A stretch of 64,000 nt of DNA from a virus: IMG/VR virus record IMGVR_UViG_3300046792_000213, positions 1 to 64,000 of that record. One strand, given 5' to 3'. The notes beneath the pieces are model-generated. The model was not told the origin of the DNA. It ran no database searches and saw nothing but the letters and a program-made list of their open reading frames with translations. The translations under genes were made by a program, and so were the position numbers. The first letter of the stretch is position 1. Each line of letters starts with the position of its first letter. Below are positions 1-7,177 of this stretch, in pieces.

Positions 1-113
1 GCTACCCACGGGCGGTCACCAGACCGCGTATCGGCGCACAGAACAAAGACATGACGGCGGAGCCCTTCGGTACAAAAGGAAAGATCAGAGGCCGATGGCC
101 AGATGCGCCGGAA

Positions 114-140
114 GGCCGGGCGACGACAAGCCGCCCGGCC
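114..140 (-). terminator. Hairpin after DUF6907 gene
   Basis: A 9-bp GC stem (GGCCGGGCG/CGCCCGGCC) lies just past the stop of the DUF6907 gene as read on the minus strand. No clear U-tract follows, so termination is likely but not certain. Bases 1-113 hold no gene I can support. Confidence 0.4.
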
Positions 141-153
141 GTGAAGCCGGTCG

Positions 154-606
154 CTACGCGGTGACGGTCACGCCGTACTCGGCGCGCGCCGCGACGAGCT
201 GCGCCAGCACCTGCTCGCGCAGCCGGTCGAGGTGCGCCTGCACGCTGTCGAGCACCGCCAGATACTGCTCGGGGTCCAGCGGGCCCATCGGCTCGTCGCG
301 GGACGGCTCGAACAGCACGTGCGGCACGTTGCGGCACGGGTCCGTGCTGTACGGGTCGACCTGCACCCGGGCCGACAAGATCGCCATCGACTCGTCCATC
401 CCCGGGAACACCAGGGACACCTCGTCGGCACCGTGAATCAGGTCATCCAGCATGCCGCGCTGGTCGGTGAGGTGGCTGGACGTGCAGAATTTCGGACACG
501 TCTCAACGATCTGACCGGACGGGATGATCTCCCGCAGCCACGTCCGCGGACGGGGGGCGGCGGGCGGCGAGGGCTGGGCGACGGCGGGGGTCTGCGTTAC
601 AGTCAT
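154..606 (-). CDS. DUF6907-like protein
   Basis: 150 aa, ATG preceded by AGGAG. The C-terminal half (PLDPEQYLAVLDSVQAHLDR and following) and the central acidic stretch with SARVQVDPYS resemble the DUF6907 family, frequent beside GntR regulators in Streptomyces mobile elements. A Pro-rich N-terminus precedes a Cys pair (CPKFC). Function unknown. It is last in a minus-strand group with the GIY-YIG/GntR gene, separated from it by a hairpin. Family assignment is from memory of sequence patterns, not a search. Confidence 0.7.
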   Translation of the reverse strand: MTVTQTPAVAQPSPPAAPRPRTWLREIIPSGQIVETCPKFCTSSHLTDQRGMLDDLIHGADEVSLVFPGMDESMAILSARVQVDPYSTDPCRNVPHVLFEPSRDEPMGPLDPEQYLAVLDSVQAHLDRLREQVLAQLVAARAEYGVTVTA

Positions 607-672
607 GCTGAAGCTCCTTCGTTTTGCGATGGCGGACTTCCTGCCAGCGGTTGGCCCCGCTGGGACTTGCGG

Positions 673-698
673 CGGCCGGGTGGTGGTACACCCGGCCG
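673..698 (-). terminator. Perfect 10-bp hairpin between two regulator-region genes
   Basis: CGGCCGGGTG and CACCCGGCCG flank a 6-base loop in the 111-bp gap between the GIY-YIG/GntR gene and the DUF6907 gene. There is no U-tract; it may attenuate or stabilise the transcript rather than fully terminate it. Confidence 0.4.
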
Positions 699-717
699 TT
701 GTGCTGTTCAGGGGGGC

Positions 718-1287
718 TCAGCCCAAACGGTCGTAGGCCCAGTTGTGGTAGAGCCGCCCGTCCGGGGCCACCATCGACGCGGGGATCGGCGGGTTCCAGT
801 CGACGAAAAGCCCGTGGCCCGATCTGAAGTCCAGCAGACCCTCCGCCTTCAACAGGCTCATGGCGTTGCCGACCGTGCGCGTACTGACGCCAGCCGCGGC
901 AGCGATCGCCTCGGCTGAGGGGATGCGCTGTTCCATGCGCCACCTGTCGGCGTCCATCTCGGCCCGCATGAGGTCGGCGACCTGCCCGGTCTTGTTCGAT
1001 CCACTGACGGGGCGCCAGTGGATCGGCATGGGGGCGTCGTCGTAGTTGTAGGTGCCGTTGTGACGGGGGTGCTCCGTCTGGATGGCGGCCTTCTCTGCTG
1101 CCAGCGCCTCCGGGCGACTGGGGTGCCACGTGATGTCGCGGCGGGTGACCTGGGAGATCCAGCGGGACCCGTTCATCCGGTGTTCTTCGAAGCGTAGTTT
1201 CGGGCGCTTGGAGACGCCGATGTAGAGCAGTCGGTCGTCGGCGTCGTAGAGGCGGTAGAGCGCGGTGCGCTCGGCGTTGGAGGGCAT
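718..1287 (-). CDS. GIY-YIG nuclease domain fused to GntR-type winged helix
   Basis: 189 aa. Residues 9-77 read as a GIY-YIG nuclease: ALYRLY then LYIG (22-24 YIG), an Arg cluster (R32, R37), E65 in EALAAEKAAI and N77, matching the expected order of catalytic residues. Residues about 100-175 form a GntR-type winged helix (IPSAEAIAAAAGVSTRTVGN, then LLKAEGLLDFRSGHGLFV). So one protein carries a potential DNA-cutting and a DNA-binding module. The ORF can be extended 18 codons upstream, but the shorter start is next to a GGAG-like sequence and the domain start. Role unknown: regulator with a repurposed nuclease fold, or a sequence-targeted nuclease. Confidence 0.8.
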   Translation of the reverse strand: MPSNAERTALYRLYDADDRLLYIGVSKRPKLRFEEHRMNGSRWISQVTRRDITWHPSRPEALAAEKAAIQTEHPRHNGTYNYDDAPMPIHWRPVSGSNKTGQVADLMRAEMDADRWRMEQRIPSAEAIAAAAGVSTRTVGNAMSLLKAEGLLDFRSGHGLFVDWNPPIPASMVAPDGRLYHNWAYDRLG

Positions 1288-1353
1288 AGGCGTCCCTTCG
1301 GCAGCACGGACTCGGCGCGCGTTTTGCGCGGTCCGTGTCACTCCCTGACCGTA

Positions 1354-1366
1354 GAGCTTAAAGCTC
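1354..1366. promoter_or_regulatory. Palindrome GAGCTT-A-AAGCTC upstream of GIY-YIG/GntR gene
   Basis: A perfect 6-bp inverted repeat around one base sits 67 bp upstream of the start at 1287 and next to GTATCAAG, a motif seen again (GTATCAAGG) in the control region at 2839. It is a plausible GntR-type operator for autoregulation. Confidence 0.4.
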
Positions 1367-1397
1367 CATGTATCAAGCTAACGATGCGAAGAAGACG

Positions 1398-1422
1398 AAA
1401 ACCCCCGCCACTGGGGCGGGGG
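1398..1422 (-). terminator. Rho-independent terminator of the GntR-UTRA operon
   Basis: On the minus strand an 8-bp GC stem (CCCCCGCC with a GGCGGGGG arm, ACTG loop) is followed directly by TTTTCGTC, 18 bases past the GntR stop codon. This is a classic intrinsic terminator. Confidence 0.8.
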
Positions 1423-1439
1423 CTGTGGTGGTGCAGCGA

Positions 1440-2201
1440 TCAGGAAACGGGCAGGTGATAGCCCATCTTGTACAGGTGACTGGACTTCACAAGCACAGTC
1501 ACTTCGATGGGGCGTCGATCGTCGCTGTAAACGATCCGGAAGATCTCCAGGACGGGAGCGTCGCCGGGGATCTCCAGCAGCTCGTACTCCTCCGTCGTGG
1601 CCGATCGGGCGGCCACCTCGTCGACCTGCTCCCGCGGCGGGTATCCCAGCTCGGCAAGGAGAGTGGGTGAGCCGCCTCGAATCTTCCGCCGGTCAGTCAG
1701 CCGGGTGCCGCGCGCCAACTCGATTGGGTAATACGAGTGCGTCAGCTCGGCCGGCTCATCGTTCAGCAGCCCAAGTCGCGTTCTTAGGACCGCTGGAGCG
1801 CCCGCCTCGATCCCCAGGCCCCGGGCGACGCGCTTCGGGGTGGGCACCTCGCCAACCCGCAGGATCTCGTTGCTTCCTCGCTGGCCGCGTGTTGCCGCCT
1901 CCGTGGTCCACCGGTAGGGCTCCCCCGAATCAGACGGGTTCATGTAGGAGACGGGCGTGATCGTCTGGGTTGCTCGGTCGCGGACAAAGACGCCAGTTCC
2001 AGACCGTCCTTCGAGCAGTTGCTCCGCCTTCAAGATGTCCAGGGCGCGCTGGATTGTGACGTTGGACGCCTTGTGCGCCTTGATCAGATCGTCAGTCTTC
2101 GGGATCTGATCGCCAGGCTCCAGTTCGCCGCTCATGATCTGGGCGCGGATGATGTTCGCGATGCGCTGAGCCTTGGGGCGCTTGTCCTCGGTTCGTGCCA
2201 T
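1440..2201 (-). CDS. GntR family regulator, HutC subfamily (wHTH + UTRA)
   Basis: 253 aa. Residues 10-75 are a GntR winged helix (IMSGELEPGDQIPKTDDLIK, then the wing GRSGTGVFV); residues about 100-250 are a UTRA effector domain (PAVLRTRLGLLNDEPAELTH, later ATTEEYELLEIPGDAPVLEI). Similar proteins (KorSA-type) repress transfer and excision genes in Streptomyces integrative elements such as pSAM2. Its ATG overlaps the stop of the UTRA-only gene upstream (TGATG), so the two are translationally coupled. It faces away from the plus-strand transfer module, as expected for a local repressor. The ligand cannot be deduced. Confidence 0.9.
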   Translation of the reverse strand: MARTEDKRPKAQRIANIIRAQIMSGELEPGDQIPKTDDLIKAHKASNVTIQRALDILKAEQLLEGRSGTGVFVRDRATQTITPVSYMNPSDSGEPYRWTTEAATRGQRGSNEILRVGEVPTPKRVARGLGIEAGAPAVLRTRLGLLNDEPAELTHSYYPIELARGTRLTDRRKIRGGSPTLLAELGYPPREQVDEVAARSATTEEYELLEIPGDAPVLEIFRIVYSDDRRPIEVTVLVKSSHLYKMGYHLPVS

Positions 2202-2758
2202 CAGTCGACTCTCATCTCGTAGCGCATGCGGTGCGGCCCTCGCGTGACCATCGTGGCCGCTTCGAACGGTGCGCCATCCCCGGAGGCGCTTGTGCGGAGC
2301 AGGCTGAACACGGGCTGGCCCTGCTCGATGCGGAGAGCCAACGCTTCGTCGTCTGAGGCGCCTCGTGCCTCTACGTCTTCAGTGACTCGCGCCGCGATGA
2401 AGCCCAACTTGGCGAGCAGTGTCGGTGCGCCACCCGGGATCTTTGCCTTCACAGCTAGCGCCGTTCCTGATGCCACCCGGGTTGGGTAGTAGGAATCGGC
2501 CAACTCGATCGGGGTGCCGTCGAGGGAGATGACTCGGCGGCGGACGATGACAGTTTCGTCCTCGCCCAGGTCGAGCGCTTGCCGGATTGCCACAGGTGGC
2601 GCAACCGGACCCACTTCCACGAGCTTCTGTGTTCCGCGGCCCGCGGTTTCCTTGGTCCAGGCGTCGGGCTCGCCGGGTTCCTGGGGGCGCAGGTACGGCA
2701 TCGAGCTACTGATCCAGCTGATGTCGCTGGTGGCGGGGTCGGGGCCGGTGGACTTCAT
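2201..2758 (-). CDS. UTRA-domain protein without DNA-binding domain
   Basis: 185 aa covering a UTRA fold only: VIVRRRVISLDGTPIELADS, then GAPTLLAKLGF and the closing QPVFSLLRTS. It aligns by eye with the C-terminal domain of the neighbouring GntR protein (shared W-T-E-A/K, GTQK/GSNE, PTLLAKLGF/PTLLAELGY) but lacks any helix-turn-helix; the N-terminus is only about 45 residues. The frame is intact and the gene is coupled to the full-length GntR gene, so it is probably not debris: it may form heterodimers and modulate ligand sensing. Alternative: remnant of a duplicated GntR gene. Confidence 0.75.
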   Translation of the reverse strand: MKSTGPDPATSDISWISSSMPYLRPQEPGEPDAWTKETAGRGTQKLVEVGPVAPPVAIRQALDLGEDETVIVRRRVISLDGTPIELADSYYPTRVASGTALAVKAKIPGGAPTLLAKLGFIAARVTEDVEARGASDDEALALRIEQGQPVFSLLRTSASGDGAPFEAATMVTRGPHRMRYEMRVD

Positions 2759-2773
2759 CTTCCCAGCTTATTG

Positions 2774-2847
2774 CCTTGATGAGCATTTCCTAGTGGCGTG
2801 AAGCGGACACGCATGACCGCTAGTGCTTGCTGCTATCCGTATCAAGG
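2774..2847. promoter_or_regulatory. Divergent control region with inverted and direct repeats
   Basis: Between the GntR operon (minus) and the transfer module (plus) lies an inverted repeat CCTTGAT (2774-2780) / ATCAAGG (2841-2847), and inside it two direct copies of CTAGTG (2790-2795, 2820-2825) exactly 30 bp apart, about three helical turns. This is where a GntR dimer pair would be expected to act on both promoters. The region is the most AT-rich stretch nearby. Confidence 0.5.
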
Positions 2848-2892
2848 TGTTAAGTTCGTTGGCAGACGCGAAGCCTGCGATTGGAGCCAAAC

Positions 2893-3096
2893 GTGCTGCG
2901 TGTGAAGGAGGTCGCCGACCGCCTGAGAGTGCACCCCGCAACGGTCTACCGGTGGATCGCCGACGGCCGCCTCCCCGCGGTCCGGTACGGCATACCGGTT
3001 GACCCCGACCAGCCCATCAAGGGCGGAGGCGGATCGATCCGCATCCCCGAAGAGGCGCTGGCCGCCGCTGACCTGGCGGCTCCGAAGGCCGCCTAA
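2893..3096 (+). CDS. Excisionase/MerR-like helix-turn-helix protein
   Basis: 67 aa from the GTG at 2893, which has GGAG six bases upstream (the frame is open from TTG 2881). The protein is one DNA-binding module: VKEVADRLRVHPATVYRWIA, then DGRLPAVRYG and a basic turn; this is the excisionase/helix-turn-helix-17 pattern found in Xis and plasmid regulators. First gene of the plus-strand module, directly after the divergent control region, so an excision or transcription-control role is likely. The integrase itself is 47 kb away. Confidence 0.75.
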   Translation: MLRVKEVADRLRVHPATVYRWIADGRLPAVRYGIPVDPDQPIKGGGGSIRIPEEALAAADLAAPKAA

Positions 3097-3183
3097 CCGA
3101 AAGTGCCCCAGCCGATGCGACTCAACCGCTCGGCCGGGGCTGACCACCCGAGATCGTCAAGTCTTTCCTGAGAGGAGTGTCCC

Positions 3184-3468
3184 GTGAGGTTTCCCGCGAT
3201 CACCGTCAAGCAGGCCGTGCGCAGGTGGGAGGAGCGCGCGAACCGTCCGTTGACGGCGGAGCAGTACGAGCAGGACGCGGAGTTGAATTTCCGTGAGGCG
3301 CGGCGCACGGGTAACCCGGTTTTCGAGGCGCATGCGCGGTTCGCGAAGTTGCATGCGGAGCGGACGCGGCGCGGTCTGGTGACGATCACTGACTTGCCGG
3401 CGGAGGTTTTGCGGCGGTGGGAGTTCGAGCGCGCTTCGGCGCTCTACGACGCTCACCTGCCCCGTTAG
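3184..3468 (+). CDS. Small protein of unknown function, transfer module
   Basis: 94 aa, GTG with AGAGGAG seven bases upstream. Charged, helical, no Cys, no membrane segment (TVKQAVRRWEERANRPLTAE). Not recognised. Codon use matches its neighbours. Confidence 0.6.
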   Translation: MRFPAITVKQAVRRWEERANRPLTAEQYEQDAELNFREARRTGNPVFEAHARFAKLHAERTRRGLVTITDLPAEVLRRWEFERASALYDAHLPR

Positions 3469-3545
3469 TCCCGGGGTGCCGTCTCGGGGGTGCATCCCCG
3501 AGACGGCGTTGGCCCGGATCACATCACTGAGAGAGGGATCGAACC

Positions 3546-3749
3546 ATGAGTAAGTCTATGTCGTCGGCCGATCGGGCCGCGCATGCCGCGGGTTCCCACG
3601 TCCGCTCGTTTCTGTCCGTTGCTGGGGAGGAGGCGTTGCGTCGGTCGTATGCGGCGACGCAGCGGATTCTGTCCGAGGAGTATGACGCCGCGCTCGTCGA
3701 GCGGGGTCTGGCTGAGTACCGCGCCTACGCCGACGGGGTGGCGGCGTGA
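3546..3749 (+). CDS. Small helical protein of unknown function
   Basis: 67 aa, preceded by AGAGAGGGATC. Helical with a His/Ser-rich start (SSADRAAHAAGSHVRSFLSV). Its stop overlaps the next start (TGATG), giving translational coupling. Not recognised. Confidence 0.6.
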   Translation: MSKSMSSADRAAHAAGSHVRSFLSVAGEEALRRSYAATQRILSEEYDAALVERGLAEYRAYADGVAA

Positions 3750-4276
3750 TGGACGCGACCGACATCGCCACGAAGTCCGCGAAGATTCTCGCCGACCGGT
3801 TCGACGCTGACCGTTTCTGGTTCGCCAGTAGCGGCCTGTTGGCCACGGGTGAGGAGATTGCCCAGCACCTGGAGTCTGTGCTCGCCCTGTTGGAGCGCGG
3901 GGGTTGGGTTCGGAGCTACGGCGCCAGCAGCGACGGCGAGGCGGTCGTTGTAGAGGACCTGGAGGAGACCGCGTCCACGGCGAGGATGGTCCGCCACTTG
4001 GTCAAGGTCGTGACGGCGGTTGTCAGGGATCTCTACGGTTCCGGCCCGTCGGAGCTGACCCTGTCTGAGGTCATGTGGCAGGGCGGGAACAGCGACCTCC
4101 AGTTCGCCGCTACGCGTTGTCTCGATCTGGTGCTCCAGGCCCAGCTTGGCGGCCCGTGGGCGTCCAGTATCAGCTGGTCTTCCCGCCCTGAGCGGACGTT
4201 TGACGAGGTTCGCGACCTGCTGCTGACCGGTGCGGTGTTCGCCCGCGAGCACGGGCCGGCGGGGGTGGCGGCGTGA
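3749..4276 (+). CDS. Hypothetical protein, transfer module
   Basis: 175 aa from ATG 3749 (a GTG lies one codon upstream). Mixed alpha/beta, no Cys-rich motif or membrane helix; central region EDLEETASTARMVRHLVKVV. Overlaps the next gene by 4 bp (GTGA). Not recognised; probably a cytoplasmic accessory gene of the plasmid-like module. Confidence 0.65.
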   Translation: MDATDIATKSAKILADRFDADRFWFASSGLLATGEEIAQHLESVLALLERGGWVRSYGASSDGEAVVVEDLEETASTARMVRHLVKVVTAVVRDLYGSGPSELTLSEVMWQGGNSDLQFAATRCLDLVLQAQLGGPWASSISWSSRPERTFDEVRDLLLTGAVFAREHGPAGVAA

Positions 4277-4539
4277 GCGCCGACGCCGCGTGGCCCGAGG
4301 GCGTCATCGCCCGGTACGTGACGGTCGGCGGGGGGGCGGTGGATCTGTGCCATGAGCGTGTCCCCGGTGACAGTCGGGCGATGGGCACTGCTGCCGCTTG
4401 CGCTGGGTGTCCCGCTACCTGCTTCGAGCCGCATGCGGACTACGTCACTCGTTCCGGTGCTGACAATGCGGCCCGGGAGTGGGCGCAGTCCCACGCTGCC
4501 ACCTGCCGGGCCGTGCCGAAGCCGGGGGGTGCGTCGTGA
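4273..4539 (+). CDS. Cys-rich small protein
   Basis: 88 aa, GTG start overlapping the previous stop by 4 bp. Four Cys in CAGCPATCFEPH and a later HAATC suggest a metal-binding knuckle. Not recognised. Overlaps the next gene by 4 bp. Confidence 0.6.
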   Translation: MSADAAWPEGVIARYVTVGGGAVDLCHERVPGDSRAMGTAAACAGCPATCFEPHADYVTRSGADNAAREWAQSHAATCRAVPKPGGAS

Positions 4540-4685
4540 GTGCGCTTACTCCTCCGGCGGATCAGGGCCTTGCTGCGGCGCAGTTGGCGGAGCAGGTCCG
4601 GCAGCACATGGAAGCCGCGAAGGCCGCTGCGGAGGCTGCTGAGGCGGCCCGCCAGCAGGCTGAGGCGCTGAGGGGGCAGCGGTGA
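4536..4685 (+). CDS. Short Ala-rich coiled-coil protein
   Basis: 49 aa, GTG coupled to the preceding stop. After 15 residues it is one Ala/Gln/Glu helix (EQVRQHMEAAKAAAEAAEAA) with heptad-like spacing, compatible with oligomerisation. Confidence 0.55.
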   Translation: MSALTPPADQGLAAAQLAEQVRQHMEAAKAAAEAAEAARQQAEALRGQR

Positions 4686-4798
4686 GTGCGAATCCGCACG
4701 AGCAGGAGCCGACTCCGCCCGAGTGGCCTACCCCTACGCCGGTCCGTGAAGAGGCCGACGAGGACCGCAGTACCAGCATCCCGCTCGACATCGTCTAA
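4682..4798 (+). CDS. 38-aa Pro/acidic-rich protein
   Basis: GTG AGT start overlapping the previous stop by 4 bp, ending TAA at 4796-4798. The product is Pro-rich then acidic (EADEDRSTSIPLDIV) and probably disordered. Supported mainly by tight coupling and matching codon use. Confidence 0.5.
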   Translation: MSANPHEQEPTPPEWPTPTPVREEADEDRSTSIPLDIV

Positions 4799-4953
4799 CC
4801 GCTCCGAGCCCGGGCCGGCCAACACCAACCCCACGGCTGGCCGGCCCGGGCCACCCCAGCGGCTCAGGCCGACACCCCGGACAACTACCCCCACCGTCCC
4901 ACGGTCGGCCCGGAGATCGGCCAGCCACCCCACCCCGGAAGGAACCACCCGCC

Positions 4954-5028
4954 ATGCGCCTGCACGCGGCAGGGATTCTCCTGCCCATCCCCCTGATCGT
5001 CTTCGCCACTCTGCTTAGCCACCGCTGA
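4954..5028 (+). CDS. 24-aa single-pass membrane peptide
   Basis: ATG with GGAAGGA upstream. Almost the whole peptide is one hydrophobic helix (AGILLPIPLIVFATLLSHR) with basic ends, so it would insert in the membrane. The 155 bp before it hold only GC-rich non-coding DNA that I cannot assign. Confidence 0.45.
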   Translation: MRLHAAGILLPIPLIVFATLLSHR

Positions 5029-5116
5029 CCTGTAGCCCTGGCCGCCCGGACCCCGTGCCCGGACGGCCAGGAAATCACTCAGCAACCACCACCCGAACCC
5101 CTACCGAAAGGCAGTC

Positions 5117-5500
5117 ATGAGCATTTTCGATGCCCTGGGCAACGCCACATCCACCGCGTACCACGGCCACAAAGCGCAGAAGGAAGCGGCCCGGTTCGCG
5201 GCCAGTGTGAGGCCGGGCCACACCTACTACAGCGTCGCTACCATCCACGGGGGGCACCCCGGCCTGCCCGATCAGGTACTCCTGGAGTGGCGGTTCAGCA
5301 AGCCGGGCCGCTGGATCGGCCAGGGCGCCAAGGACGGGCACCTGACCGCCGCCGGGGCGTGGCTCGGCTACGGGCCGCTGCACGCCACCCGGCCCCCGGG
5401 TCTGATGACGCACAAGGAGCTCAGTCGCCGTCCGGGCTGCTACCCGGACGCCGAGTCGATTCCGTTCGGCGAGGTCCGACTCTCCCCGGCGGGTGTGTGA
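5117..5500 (+). CDS. Hypothetical protein
   Basis: 127 aa, ATG with GAAAGGC upstream. No recognised domain; Trp/Gly/His-rich centre (LEWRFSKPGRWIGQGAKDGH). No signal peptide or membrane helix. It opens a tight run of six genes to 7137. Confidence 0.6.
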   Translation: MSIFDALGNATSTAYHGHKAQKEAARFAASVRPGHTYYSVATIHGGHPGLPDQVLLEWRFSKPGRWIGQGAKDGHLTAAGAWLGYGPLHATRPPGLMTHKELSRRPGCYPDAESIPFGEVRLSPAGV

Positions 5501-5501
5501 C

Positions 5502-5738
5502 ATGGCGACGTCGACTGAGACGTTCCGCGGCGCCCGCACAGAGGGCGGGTGCGTTGTTGTCACCGTCACGGTGACTACCCGGTTGGGCTCGTCGTGGGGC
5601 ACCTGGGAGTGCGCTTGTGGCCGGTCGGGGGCGGACGGCACGAGCCGTACCCACTTCAGGTCGACGGTGGACACGGTCGTCCTCAAGCAGGCCGCGGGTG
5701 CGCACGTCGCGGTCTGCGACGGGACCGGGGAGGCGTGA
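5502..5738 (+). CDS. Hypothetical protein with CxC motif
   Basis: 78 aa from ATG 5502. Beta-rich (CVVVTVTVTTRLGSSWGTWE), then CACG and a late Cys. Overlaps the next start by one base. Not recognised. Confidence 0.6.
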   Translation: MATSTETFRGARTEGGCVVVTVTVTTRLGSSWGTWECACGRSGADGTSRTHFRSTVDTVVLKQAAGAHVAVCDGTGEA

Positions 5739-6064
5739 TGGGCTGGACTATCAGTCACGGCGCCCCGAATCCCGGCGGACGGTTCGACGGGTACCACTCC
5801 CTTAGTTACGGGCGGGTTGGTGAGTGGCGGGACGCCCTGCTGTCGCTGGGCCTGTCGGGCCGGGACGCGGCGATCCTGAGGCCCCTGACTCAGCGCCGGA
5901 CCGACAGTTGGTTCGAGGTTGAGCCCCGGCGGGCGGCTGCGATTGCCGCCGTCCTGCGGCAGGTTGTGCATCGGATGCCGCGTGGGCAGCGGGAGATGAC
6001 GGAGACTCTGGCGGCTGCGGCTGAGCGGGCGTCGGCGGCTGGCGAGAAGTGGCGGTGGTCGTGA
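5738..6064 (+). CDS. Hypothetical protein
   Basis: 108 aa, coupled at both ends (TGATG at each junction). Helical, Arg-rich, with MPRGQREMTETLAAAAERAS near the C-terminus. Not recognised. Confidence 0.6.
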   Translation: MGWTISHGAPNPGGRFDGYHSLSYGRVGEWRDALLSLGLSGRDAAILRPLTQRRTDSWFEVEPRRAAAIAAVLRQVVHRMPRGQREMTETLAAAAERASAAGEKWRWS

Positions 6065-6633
6065 TGGCCGCCAGCATGGCCGTGTTCGAGGAGCTGCTGA
6101 CCGACGTCGGCCCGGACCTCGGCGACGAGGTGGAGGCGTGGCTGCACGACCCGGCCCGTACCGCGCACCGCCTGGTGTCCCTGCCGACGGCGGCCCTCGT
6201 CGAGCAGGCCCTTGGTGCGCAGCCGGCCGCCGAGGTCGCCGGCCCGGTTCTGCCGGGCGGGGCATGGCGGGTAATGCCCGACCGGCTACTCGCCTTGCAC
6301 CCGGGCCGGCGGCCGGAGCGCCTGGAGCGGCTGCGTATCCCCGTCGCCCAGCACCTGGAGCTGACCGCCCGGGTGCTGGAGGAGTGGGGGTGGGCTCAGC
6401 CCGGACGGCACAACCGCACGATCACTGGGGGCCGGTGCCCCCGCGGCGCCCAGTACGCGCTGTTCAGGCTCGGGTACGGCACGGAGCACACCCTCTACGA
6501 AGGCGCGCGCCGCATCCAGGGAGTCCTCGCCCAGCGCGGCGTGACCGCCCCGTACTGGGAGTGGAACGACTGGGCCACCACCACCCACGAGCAGGCCATA
6601 GCCGTCGTGCGCGCCGCGGCGGTGGTGACGTGA
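6064..6633 (+). CDS. Hypothetical protein conserved-looking in plasmid module
   Basis: 189 aa. Central region LEEWGWAQPGRHNRTITGGR is followed by YALFRLGYGTEHTLYEGARR and WNDWATTTHEQAI, a composition I associate with proteins preceding SpdB-type genes in Streptomyces integrative elements, but I cannot name a family. Translationally coupled to the next gene (TGATG). Confidence 0.65.
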   Translation: MAASMAVFEELLTDVGPDLGDEVEAWLHDPARTAHRLVSLPTAALVEQALGAQPAAEVAGPVLPGGAWRVMPDRLLALHPGRRPERLERLRIPVAQHLELTARVLEEWGWAQPGRHNRTITGGRCPRGAQYALFRLGYGTEHTLYEGARRIQGVLAQRGVTAPYWEWNDWATTTHEQAIAVVRAAAVVT

Positions 6634-6908
6634 TGCCCACCGTGCTGATCGCCCGCCCGGCCCGGTCCTGGCGGCAGGTCCCGCTGGCTGCGCTGCTGCT
6701 GGCCGCACAGGTCGCGGTCGGGGTGATCGTCCTGGTCCTGCGGACGCTGCGGGCCGTGACCACGCTGACCATCGCCGCCACCGGCCACATCGAGCACCAG
6801 CTGGCGACCCGTACCGGCCGTCCCGCCCTGTCCGACACCGGCATCGCCGCACTCGCCGCCGCATTCGCCCACGAGTTCTACGCCGCCTACCACCAGCCCG
6901 CCCGATAG
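6633..6908 (+). CDS. Small membrane protein (Spd-like position)
   Basis: 91 aa. A hydrophobic segment at residues about 17-40 (VPLAALLLAAQVAVGVIVLV) follows a basic N-terminus; the rest is soluble and His-rich at the end. Small membrane proteins in front of traB-type genes often serve plasmid spreading; that role is inferred from context only. Confidence 0.65.
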   Translation: MPTVLIARPARSWRQVPLAALLLAAQVAVGVIVLVLRTLRAVTTLTIAATGHIEHQLATRTGRPALSDTGIAALAAAFAHEFYAAYHQPAR

Positions 6909-6915
6909 GAACGCC

Positions 6916-7137
6916 ATGACCGCCGAAGACGCCCTCGCCGCGAACCACGACACCACGGAGACCCCCGAGTACCGGCGCCTGAACGCCGCCGTCGAGGCCG
7001 CCTACATCAACCCCAACCTGCCGGACCGGTACCGCGACCCCCGTGACCGCAAGGACGCCCACAAGCTGCGCTGCCGCTGCACCCCCTCGGAGCCCGACGC
7101 CGACGGCTACTGCCTCGCCTGCGGCTGCCAGATCTGA
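6916..7137 (+). CDS. Small protein with C-terminal zinc knuckle
   Basis: 73 aa. The last 25 residues contain CRCTPSEPDADGYCLACGCQI, with enough Cys for one zinc site. Starts 7 bp after the previous gene with AGGAACGCC upstream. Confidence 0.6.
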   Translation: MTAEDALAANHDTTETPEYRRLNAAVEAAYINPNLPDRYRDPRDRKDAHKLRCRCTPSEPDADGYCLACGCQI

Positions 7138-7177
7138 CCCACCACCCGATCCGCTGACCTGCAAAGGAGATTCCACC

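Noticed and set aside
5075-6265. 396-codon minus-strand ORF
   Set aside because: Arg/Pro-rich translation typical of antisense reading; plus-strand genes there are coupled by stop/start overlaps.
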